From contig CALASV010000041.1 in NCBI GenBank assembly GCA_937888895.1, positions 1-5,491 of the forward strand: a stretch of DNA of 5,491 bases, written 5' to 3'. Each line of letters begins with the position of its first letter. The first letter of the stretch is position 1. The stretch comes from an uncultured Clostridia bacterium. GTDB lineage: Bacteria; Bacillota; Clostridia; Lachnospirales; Lachnospiraceae. This document shows positions 1 to 4,922 of the stretch, one piece after another. The position numbers were made by a program, and so were the translations under genes. Below the pieces are notes generated by a model that worked only from the letters and a program-made list of their open reading frames with translations, was not told the DNA's origin and ran no database searches.

Positions 1-201
1 TTTCCATAATTTTTCCTTTCTTTTTTCATTTTTGATTTCTGGCTGAATTTCGGTATCATCACCCGGAGTCAGCTTGGTCTGGACGTCAATACGGCCATCA
101 ATCATGTTGTAATTTTCTTCAGAATATCCCTCCGCTGCAGCAAGGTAATTGTCTGTTGCAGTGCCAGTCTGCAGAAGCTGACTTCCATCGGCATCGAGTA
201 T
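1..201 (-). pseudogene. Fragment of a conjugative-element accessory gene (DUF4316-like tail, tentative)
   Basis: Reading the minus strand, 67 codons stay open from 201 down to the window edge, with an in-frame TGA (204-202) just upstream. The peptide begins ILDADGSQLLQTGTATDNYL and continues with AAAEGYSEENYNMIDGRID, then a charged Lys/Glu-rich stretch. The NYL..(A)E....NYNMIDG pattern recalls the C-terminal region of DUF4316-type proteins found in Firmicutes conjugative elements; this is from memory and tentative. Codon use (CTG, GCC, GGC, GAC) is clearly GC-richer than the neighbouring dxs, which supports a foreign origin. The 5' part of the gene is missing at the junction with dxs, so it is called a truncated remnant. 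At the left edge a purine-rich stretch (AGAAAGGA) precedes an ATG at 7-5 on the minus strand and could start a following gene. No function is claimed. Confidence 0.5.
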
Positions 202-2048
202 TCATTGAAAATTCTGGATTCGTTTTTAACGAGGAAAAATATAAGAAATTAGCAAAAGAAATTAGACAGTTTCTTTTACAACGGGTATCAAAAAAGGGAG
301 GTCATTTAGCTTCTAATTTAGGAGCAGTAGAGCTTACAATGGCACTACATTTATTTTTGGATTTTCCAAATGATAAACTGATTTGGGATGTCGGTCATCA
401 GGCTTATGTGCATAAGATTTTAACAGGACGAAAAGAACAATTTTCTACATTACGAGAGTATCAAGGAATGAGTGGTTTTCCAAAACGAAAAGAAAGTGAT
501 TGCGATGCTTTTAATACAGGGCATAGTTCTACTTCTCTTTCTGTAGCAAGTGGCATGGTAAGTGCAAGAGATTTATCTGGTGGAACAGAGAAGATAGTAG
601 CAGTTATTGGAGACGGTGCTTTGACAGGTGGAATGGCATTTGAAGCACTCAATAATCTTGGAAAGCTAAAAACAAATATGATTATTATATTAAATGATAA
701 TCGTATGTCAATTTCGGAAAATGTAGGTGGTATGTCGAATTATCTTGCTAAAATTCGTACCAATACGGCATACACAGGATTTAAGGGTAATTTAGAAGAA
801 GCATTGAATAAGACAACAGCAGGAACTCATCTTGCAAAAACATTAAAAAACTCTAAAGCTTCATTAAAACATTTGATGATAGGAGATATGTTATTTGAAG
901 ATATGGGACTGACCTATCTTGGTCCAATTGATGGACATGATATAGGTCAAATATCAAATGCTTTAAAGTCAGCACATCGAGTACAAAAGGCTGTATTAAT
1001 TCATGTCGTAACAAAAAAGGGGAAAGGTTATGAGTATGCTGAATTAGACCCGGGGAAATTTCATGGAATCGACCCTTTTTCTTTGAAAACTGGACAAGTA
1101 TTAAAAAAATCATCAGAGATAAGTTATACAGAACAGTTTTCTAAAACAATGTTAGAATTAGGAGAAAAGGATGAAAAAATCGTTGCTATTACTGCTGCAA
1201 TGCCTTCTGGAACAGGATTAACAGCATTTGCAAAACAATATCCAGATAGATTTTTTGATGTAGGAATTGCAGAAGAACACGCTGTAACCTTTGCTGCTGG
1301 TATGGCAGTAGGGGGATATCATCCAGTAGTAGCTATTTATTCTACATTTTTACAAAGAGCGTATGACCAAATATTACATGATGTTTGTATTGGAAAGCTT
1401 CCTGTTATTTTTGCAATTGATAGAGCTGGAATTGTAGGAAAAGATGGAGAAACGCATCAAGGTGTATTTGATTTGTCTTACTTATCACATATACCAAATT
1501 TAACTGTAATGATACCAAAAAGCACAAAGGAATTACATGAAATGTTATTGTTTGCTTCTACTTGTCATTTTCCAGTAGCTATTAGATATCCAAGAGGAAG
1601 TGCTGGGGAAGCAGATAATTTGCCTGTTTCGGAAATTGTATATGGAAAGGCAGAAGTATTACAAGAAGCAAAAGGAACAGGAAAAAGTGTAGCATTGGTG
1701 GCAGTAGGAAATACGATTTCTCTTGCTATGAATTTAAAGACATGCTTAGAAAAACTTGGAATTTTGGTTAGTGTAATCAATGCAAGATTTGCTGTTCCAA
1801 TGGATGAGGGTCGCATATTGGATTGTGCAAAAAAGCATAGCGTTATAGTAACATTAGAAGAAAATGTAGCAAGAGGTGGCTTTGGAGAACGAGTATCAGC
1901 ATTGCTCATGGAGCATCAAATTAGTACAAGACATGTGGTAGGGGCATTACAAAATTGCTTTATTGAGCATGGGGAACCAGAAGTATTAAGAAACTTATAT
2001 GGATTAGAGGAAGAAAGTTTATTCCATAGGATTAAAGAAGCATTATAG
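156..2048 (+). CDS. dxs: 1-deoxy-D-xylulose-5-phosphate synthase with a replaced N-terminus
   Basis: DXP synthase condenses pyruvate and glyceraldehyde 3-phosphate, using thiamine diphosphate, in the first step of the cytoplasmic MEP isoprenoid pathway. DXP also feeds thiamine and pyridoxal synthesis. Visible motifs (numbered from the TTG at 156) are GGHLASNLG at 48-56 (conserved His50), GHSSTSLS, the ThDP/Mg motif GDGALTGG at 152-159 followed by NDN at 180-182, the catalytic Glu374 in AEEHA, and DRAG...ETHQG at 422-436. The 630-residue length is close to the usual 620-635. Homology to the family begins only near residue 25 (NEEKYKKLAKEIRQFL). The usual first 15-20 residues are absent and residues 1-24 are encoded antisense to a foreign gene fragment. 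The start is therefore uncertain: TTG 156 has a modest AAGG at 142-145, and a non-canonical ATT at 204 is in frame. The next ATG would remove the ThDP-site His. The catalytic core looks intact; expression depends on the new upstream sequence. Confidence 0.93.
   Translation: MQCQSAEADFHRHRVFIENSGFVFNEEKYKKLAKEIRQFLLQRVSKKGGHLASNLGAVELTMALHLFLDFPNDKLIWDVGHQAYVHKILTGRKEQFSTLREYQGMSGFPKRKESDCDAFNTGHSSTSLSVASGMVSARDLSGGTEKIVAVIGDGALTGGMAFEALNNLGKLKTNMIIILNDNRMSISENVGGMSNYLAKIRTNTAYTGFKGNLEEALNKTTAGTHLAKTLKNSKASLKHLMIGDMLFEDMGLTYLGPIDGHDIGQISNALKSAHRVQKAVLIHVVTKKGKGYEYAELDPGKFHGIDPFSLKTGQVLKKSSEISYTEQFSKTMLELGEKDEKIVAITAAMPSGTGLTAFAKQYPDRFFDVGIAEEHAVTFAAGMAVGGYHPVVAIYSTFLQRAYDQILHDVCIGKLPVIFAIDRAGIVGKDGETHQGVFDLSYLSHIPNLTVMIPKSTKELHEMLLFASTCHFPVAIRYPRGSAGEADNLPVSEIVYGKAEVLQEAKGTGKSVALVAVGNTISLAMNLKTCLEKLGILVSVINARFAVPMDEGRILDCAKKHSVIVTLEENVARGGFGERVSALLMEHQISTRHVVGALQNCFIEHGEPEVLRNLYGLEEESLFHRIKEAL
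205..235. other. Junction between mobile-element fragment and dxs
   Basis: Left of this zone the sequence is GC-richer and reads as a minus-strand protein. Right of it the sequence is AT-rich and reads as conserved Dxs on the plus strand. The minus-strand frame is closed by a stop at 204-202. Recognisable Dxs residues start at about 228-231. The exact breakpoint cannot be fixed without an intact relative. No inverted terminal repeat or site duplication is visible at the junction. Confidence 0.6.
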
Positions 2049-2075
2049 GAGTTGAATTTATTGTTTAAATGAAAT

Positions 2076-2211
2076 AGTCGCTCTCTTGGTAGATACTGTT
2101 CGGACACGCTCTCGCTCGGGACGAAACGGAGCAGTACTAGGCTCGTGAAAAACCTCGCCAAGGACTGCCGTTTCTTTACGGTCCTTCACAATATCTACCA
2201 AGAGAGCGACT
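2076..2211. repeat. 136-base nested palindrome (MITE-like element or structured RNA)
   Basis: The outer arms 2076-2099 and 2188-2211 (AGTCGCTCTCTTGG... and its complement) pair over 24 bases with a single G-U/A difference. Inside, AAACGG (2124-2129) pairs with CCGTTT (2168-2173). Continuing inward, 2132-2142 (CAGTACTAGGC) pairs with 2157-2167 (GCCAAGGACTG) with two mismatches, leaving a GUGAAAAAC-type loop. The 2100-2123 segment and much of the interior are markedly GC-richer than the host genes. No ORF of note lies inside and no target-site duplication is evident at the ends. The shape fits a non-autonomous palindromic repeat inserted in the operon; a cis-acting RNA or processing site is the alternative. 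The inverted repeats are directly visible; the identity is inference. Confidence 0.8.
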
Positions 2212-2267
2212 TTGGCTAAAGCAGATAGTTAGTGTGAACAGTAACAAATTAATAGATTGATAGAAAT

Positions 2268-2274
2268 GAGGAAG
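2268..2274 (+). promoter_or_regulatory. Ribosome binding site of tlyA
   Basis: The purine run GAGGAAG lies immediately before ATG 2276. The spacing is short (about 4 bases from GAGG), but no other start in the frame has a better site, and the S4 domain begins right after this ATG. Confidence 0.6.
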
Positions 2275-2275
2275 T

Positions 2276-3100
2276 ATGGCAGAGGAACGGCTAGATATAG
2301 TACTTGTAAAAAGGAATTTAGCAGAGTCGAGAGAAAAAGCGAAAACGTATGTTAAGCAAGGAATTGTATTTGTAGATGGAATAAAAGCAGAAAAACCTAG
2401 TCTGAGTGTATCAGAAACTGCTGTGATAGAAATAAAAGGAGAAACGCTGAAGTATGTTAGTCGTGGTGGTTTGAAGTTAGAGAAGGCAGTAGAGCAATTT
2501 TGTATTTCGTTAGAAGGACAAGTTTGTATGGATGTGGGGGCATCGACAGGTGGTTTTACGGATTGTATGTTACAACATGGAGCAAAGAGGGTAATTGCAA
2601 TAGATGTTGGGACAAGTCAATTAGCTGAGAAACTTCGCAAGGATGAACGAGTAGTTTGTATGGAGAATACAAATATTCGTTATGTAACAAAAGAAGATAT
2701 AGGAGAGTTAGTAGATTTTGTATCTATCGATGTTTCTTTTATTTCGTTATCGAAAGTGTTAGCACCAGTATATGAACTGATGAAGGAGAATGCACAAATT
2801 GTTTGTTTAATTAAACCACAGTTTGAGGCAGGAAAAGAAAAGATAGGAAAAAAAGGCGTAGTTCGAGATAAAAAGGTACATGAAGACGTGATTGTTTCGG
2901 TTACTTCATTTGCAACAGCGATAGGATTGGAATTGCTTGGGTTAGAGTACTCTCCAATTAAAGGACCAGAAGGAAATATTGAATATTTACTTTATGCAAG
3001 AAAATGTGCTATAAAAGAAGTATGCCAGCAAAGCTTACAGCATAAGTTGCCAGTAGTAAAAGAATTAGTAAATAAGGCACATAGTTCTTTCACGGAATAA
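2276..3100 (+). CDS. tlyA: TlyA family rRNA (cytidine-2'-O)-methyltransferase
   Basis: TlyA proteins transfer a methyl group from S-adenosylmethionine to ribose 2'-OH groups of cytidines in 16S and/or 23S rRNA. In mycobacteria this confers capreomycin sensitivity; some homologues are also called hemolysins. An N-terminal S4 RNA-binding domain spans about residues 4-60 (RLDIVLVKRNLAESREKAK...). The family linker YVSRGGLKLEKA follows at 60-71. The FtsJ/RrmJ-type Rossmann methyltransferase has the SAM loop DVGASTGGFTDC at 86-97, the acidic residue D110, DVSFIS at 152-157 and IKPQFEAGKEK at 179-189, supplying the Lys/Asp/Lys residues expected of the catalytic set. The length of 274 aa is normal (about 265-275). 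It sits between dxs and nadK as in many Clostridia, probably co-transcribed. A hairpin overlaps its 3' end. The target sites in this organism (16S only or both subunits) cannot be told from the sequence. Confidence 0.95.
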   Translation: MAEERLDIVLVKRNLAESREKAKTYVKQGIVFVDGIKAEKPSLSVSETAVIEIKGETLKYVSRGGLKLEKAVEQFCISLEGQVCMDVGASTGGFTDCMLQHGAKRVIAIDVGTSQLAEKLRKDERVVCMENTNIRYVTKEDIGELVDFVSIDVSFISLSKVLAPVYELMKENAQIVCLIKPQFEAGKEKIGKKGVVRDKKVHEDVIVSVTSFATAIGLELLGLEYSPIKGPEGNIEYLLYARKCAIKEVCQQSLQHKLPVVKELVNKAHSSFTE

Positions 3101-3129
3101 GTTTTCCACTTTTAGTATAGAAAGAACTA
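3082..3129 (+). repeat. Inverted repeat/hairpin spanning the tlyA stop region
   Basis: TAGTTCTTTC (3082-3091) and GAAAGAACTA (3120-3129) are perfect 10-base complements around a 28-base loop. The loop contains a further GGAA/TTCC pair (3094-3097 with 3104-3107). The left arm lies in the last codons of tlyA. There is no following U-tract, so it is not a classical intrinsic terminator. It could stabilise a processed mRNA end or modulate nadK translation. Confidence 0.6.
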
Positions 3130-3167
3130 AGTAGTGGGTAAGAAATATTTGTTGGACTATAGTTTTT

Positions 3168-3175
3168 AAGGTAGG
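3168..3175 (+). promoter_or_regulatory. Ribosome binding site of nadK
   Basis: AAGGTAGG lies 7 bases before ATG 3183 and fixes this start, which gives the usual short N-terminal beta strand (CIIVNK) of NAD kinases. Confidence 0.7.
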
Positions 3176-3182
3176 ATAAAAT

Positions 3183-4025
3183 ATGGATAATTTTTGTATT
3201 ATTGTAAATAAGGATAGAGATGAACAGTTAGAGTTGGCAAAACAAGTACAAGATTTTTTGAAAAAAAAAGGAAAGAAATATTGTACTTATGTAGAGTCAT
3301 TAAATACAGGAGAGACTGTTATTTCAGAAATTTCAGATGATGTAGAGTGTGCTATTGTACTTGGTGGGGATGGTACATTAATTCGTGCAGCAAAGAGATT
3401 ATTAAAAAGAGATGTTCTTTTATTTGGAATCAATGCAGGGACTTTAGGGTATCTTGCTTGTGTAGAAGCATCAGAAGCAGAAAAAGGCTTAGAGGCTCTT
3501 TGTAATGGAGAGTATCATACAGAATCACGAATGATGTTAAAAGCAGAAGTGAATGGTCAGTATGAAGATACGGTATTGAATGAGGTTGCAATTAATCGAA
3601 GTGGTGTTTGTCGTTTGATTAGTCTTGCTGTGTATATCAATGGTGCATTGTTAGATGTGATTGCAGGGGATGGTCTTTTAATTTCTACACCAACAGGTTC
3701 CACAGGCTACAATTTGTCAGCAGGTGGTGCGATTGTGAAACCAGAAACAAGATTGATTATGATTACACCACTTTGTCCACATTCTTTGACTTCTCGCGGT
3801 GTCATTGTTTCAGCAGAAGATAAAATTTTAATTGAAGTAAAGCAAGGAAATCGAACACAGGATGTAGAAGCACTTGTTACATTTGATGGAAGAATAGCAA
3901 GGAATTTAAAAGCAGGGGATAAGGTTGTCATTAATTGTTCTTCTTATACAACGAAAATGGTTCGATTAGAAGATGGAAACTTTTTTGAAGTACTTCGTTC
4001 TAAACTTGGCTCTGTAGAACGATAG
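3183..4025 (+). CDS. nadK: NAD kinase (ATP/polyphosphate-NAD kinase)
   Basis: NAD kinase phosphorylates the 2'-OH of the adenosine ribose of NAD to make NADP, the only route to NADP, and is essential in most bacteria. Diagnostic motifs are GGDGT at 61-65 (catalytic Asp63), NAGTLGYL at 84-91, LNEV at 132-135 (the NE motif binding NAD), the long conserved stretch DGLLISTPTGSTGYNLSAGG at 163-182, and TPLCPHSL at 195-202. A C-terminal FDGR-type beta segment is also present. The length of 280 aa is typical for Gram-positive enzymes. It lies 82 bases after tlyA and 16 bases before argR, the conserved Clostridia arrangement. NADP made here feeds the reductive step of the MEP pathway started by Dxs, though the linkage is probably historical rather than a regulatory pairing. 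Confidence 0.97.
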   Translation: MDNFCIIVNKDRDEQLELAKQVQDFLKKKGKKYCTYVESLNTGETVISEISDDVECAIVLGGDGTLIRAAKRLLKRDVLLFGINAGTLGYLACVEASEAEKGLEALCNGEYHTESRMMLKAEVNGQYEDTVLNEVAINRSGVCRLISLAVYINGALLDVIAGDGLLISTPTGSTGYNLSAGGAIVKPETRLIMITPLCPHSLTSRGVIVSAEDKILIEVKQGNRTQDVEALVTFDGRIARNLKAGDKVVINCSSYTTKMVRLEDGNFFEVLRSKLGSVER

Positions 4026-4028
4026 GAA

Positions 4029-4034
4029 AGGTGG
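4029..4034 (+). promoter_or_regulatory. Ribosome binding site of argR (supports GTG start)
   Basis: AGGTGG, within the run GGAAAGGTGGAAG, stands 7 bases before GTG 4042. It supports a GTG initiation codon placed directly before the conserved N-terminal KLSRQTKI segment of ArgR. Confidence 0.65.
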
Positions 4035-4041
4035 AAGTAAG

Positions 4042-4497
4042 GTGAAACTTAGCAGACAAACAAAAATTGTAGAAATTATTAGAAAGTATGTTGTAGAAAC
4101 ACAAGAAGAATTAGTGGAACATTTGAGGAATGCAGGTTTTATCGTAACTCAAGCAACGATTTCTAGAGATATTAAAGAATTGAGATTGACAAAAGTTGCA
4201 ACAGAAGATGGTCATTTTAAATATGTGCTTCCTCAAGGCGAAGATATTGTGAAAAGTGAAAAATTTATTCGTGTACTTCGAGATGCGTTTGTTTCTATGG
4301 AGAAAGCACAAAATATTTTAGTCATAAAAACGGTGTCTGGTATGGCAATGGCAGCAGCGGCAGCATTAGATTCTTTAGAATTAGAAGGAATGGTAGGTTG
4401 TATTGCAGGAGATGATACGATTATGTGTGCCATTCGTACCAGTGAAGAAACAAATGGTGTAATGAAGGAATTAGAAGAACTTATCTATCAAGTGTAG
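4042..4497 (+). CDS. argR: Arginine repressor ArgR/AhrC
   Basis: ArgR is a hexameric, arginine-dependent transcription factor that represses arginine biosynthesis and, in Bacillus, activates catabolism. Residues 1-65 form the winged helix-turn-helix DNA-binding domain, with the signature TQATISRDIKELRL at 36-49. The C-terminal oligomerisation and arginine-binding domain (about 75-151) ends with GCIAGDDTIMCAIR at 119-132, whose GDD residues bind arginine. The alanine-rich helix MAMAAAAALD corresponds to the core trimer helix. The 151-residue length is standard. Translation starts at GTG 4042, 16 bases after the nadK stop. In related genomes recN usually follows argR; here a promoter and an IscB-type element follow instead. 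No clear ARG-box operator is visible in the window. Confidence 0.97.
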   Translation: MKLSRQTKIVEIIRKYVVETQEELVEHLRNAGFIVTQATISRDIKELRLTKVATEDGHFKYVLPQGEDIVKSEKFIRVLRDAFVSMEKAQNILVIKTVSGMAMAAAAALDSLELEGMVGCIAGDDTIMCAIRTSEETNGVMKELEELIYQV

Positions 4498-4510
4498 GAA
4501 AATTTTTTAA

Positions 4511-4539
4511 TTGCTTAAATTAGTAGTATATGGTATAAT
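4511..4539 (+). promoter_or_regulatory. Strong sigma-A promoter with extended -10 and UP-like tract
   Basis: The -35 box is TTGCTT (4511-4516) and the -10 box is TATAAT (4534-4539), with an exact 17-base spacer. The TGG before the -10 gives the extended TGn motif. An A/T tract (4499-4510) sits just upstream like an UP element. Transcription would start near 4546. It probably originally served the gene after argR; now it would also transcribe the omega RNA and iscB. Confidence 0.8.
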
Positions 4540-4573
4540 CATAAGAGTGTTGTGTTAAAAGGAAAGAAAATTA

Positions 4574-4609
4574 GTGCATAATAAGATTTTTTTGATAGAA
4601 CAGGACTAA
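4574..4609 (+). pseudogene. Start of an interrupted gene or a short leader peptide (11 codons)
   Basis: A good ribosome binding site (AAAGGAAAG, 4558-4566, 7 bases away) precedes GTG 4574. The frame encodes MHNKIFLIEQD and then stops at TAA 4607-4609. It lies about 28 bases after the predicted transcription start. A strong promoter plus a strong RBS for only 11 codons suggests either a gene head cut by the adjacent element or a leader peptide. The KIFLIEQD run loosely resembles the first strand of response-regulator receiver domains (KILLIEDD), but 11 residues are too few to assign. It does not resemble the RecN N-terminus. Confidence 0.4.
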
Positions 4610-4637
4610 TTGTTAAGTAACTAAATTTATAGTCAAA

Positions 4638-4686
4638 CATATACAGAAGTGGACAAATGTATCTAATGCAAATTCTTTTGTATATG
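4638..4686 (+). repeat. 12-bp hairpin at the 5' end of the IscB non-coding region
   Basis: CATATACAGAAG (4638-4649) pairs with CTTTTGTATATG (4675-4686) over 12 bases with one G-U, around a 25-base loop. It is either the first stem of the omega RNA or the subterminal hairpin that an IS200/IS605 transposase recognises at the left end. Confidence 0.65.
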
Positions 4687-4905
4687 GACGTAACAATAGG
4701 TCTCTAGCCTGAGTGACTGCTACTGCTGAAAAGTACGTTGCAGATAAGAACTACGTTAGAGAACAGGTTAAACACACACCTTTTGATGTCATCGTCAGTC
4801 GAAAGCTCTGTGAGTGCCAATCAAGAAACTATGCCTAATGTCCTGCATAGAGAACAGAGAAACACAAGTACCCTCTCCGACCTTGGCAAGACGAAACATT
4901 CTCCG

Positions 4906-4914
4906 AAAGGAAGG
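4906..4914 (+). promoter_or_regulatory. iscB ribosome binding site embedded in the omega RNA 3' end
   Basis: AAAGGAAGG lies 8 bases before ATG 4923. Its GG (4909-4910) pairs with CC 4903-4904 across a GAAA loop. AAGGT (4911-4915) is also complementary to ACCTT (4880-4884). RNA folding could therefore hide the site and limit nuclease translation. Confidence 0.65.
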
Positions 4915-4922
4915 TGCTAGAA

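Larger units (their letters stand above)
2049..2275 (+). other. dxs-tlyA intergenic region
   Basis: This 227-base gap is long for two genes that usually sit close together in one operon. It holds a large nested palindrome (2076-2211) flanked by short AT-rich segments. I see no convincing sigma-A promoter (no paired TTGACA/TATAAT-like boxes at 16-18 bp) and no T-tract terminator, so tlyA is probably read through from upstream. The tlyA ribosome binding site occupies the right end. Confidence 0.6.
4638..4917 (+). ncRNA. Putative omega RNA (HEARO-type) of the IscB system
   Basis: Omega RNAs of IscB lie directly 5' of the nuclease gene, with the guide at their 5' end and the scaffold running up to the start codon. 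Several complementary segments are visible: the 12-bp hairpin at 4638-4686; GACTG (4715-4719) with CAGTC (4796-4800), closing a multiloop; CTGC/GCAG (4723-4726, 4740-4743); AGGT/ACCT (4765-4768, 4778-4781). Further on are CTCTGT/ACAGAG (4806-4811, 4854-4859) enclosing CTATGC/GCATAG (4829-4834, 4845-4850), and TGCCAA/TTGGCA (4815-4820, 4883-4888), which crosses the previous stem as a pseudoknot. A CC-GAAA-GG tetraloop hairpin ends at the RBS. The AGCCTGAG segment (4706-4713) resembles the conserved AGGCTGAG region I recall from the characterised OgeuIscB RNA. Exact ends and the guide boundary are inferred. Confidence 0.65.
4498..4922 (+). other. argR-iscB intergenic region
   Basis: These 425 bases contain no convincing long gene. 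From left to right: an A/T tract and strong promoter (4499-4539), an RBS with an 11-codon GTG reading frame (4558-4609), AT-rich spacer, then a structured region (from about 4638) taken to be the omega RNA of the downstream IscB gene, ending at the iscB ribosome binding site. A 60-codon TTG-started frame crossing it lacks a ribosome binding site and is not considered a gene. Confidence 0.7.

Noticed and set aside
461..2161. Minus-strand open frames across dxs (63 to 114 codons)
   Set aside because: They are antisense shadows of a strongly conserved gene, without ribosome binding sites or recognisable domains.
2076..2211. Retron msr-msd or group II intron-type RNA
   Set aside because: The flanking inverted repeats suggested it, but no reverse transcriptase gene is adjacent and the following gene is an ordinary tlyA.
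2076..2211. Intrinsic transcription terminator of dxs
   Set aside because: The stem is far longer than usual and no U-run follows the right arm (TTTGGCTAAAG).
4498..4510. Terminator after argR (AAAATTTTTT)
   Set aside because: There is a T-tract but no GC-rich stem; it fits better as the UP-like tract of the promoter at 4511-4539.
4574..4609. Head of recN, the usual gene after argR
   Set aside because: The encoded MHNKIFLIEQD does not match the RecN N-terminal pattern (L..L.I.NFALI) in any frame; left as an unassigned interrupted gene or leader.
4738..4920. 60-codon plus-strand frame (TTG start) and overlapping 64- and 84-codon frames before and across iscB
   Set aside because: No ribosome binding site and no recognisable protein pattern; they overlap the structured RNA region and the iscB start, so they are best explained as chance frames.
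4638..4922. CRISPR array or tracrRNA
   Set aside because: No regularly spaced direct repeats; the nuclease is IscB-like, not Cas9, and the RNA position fits an omega RNA.
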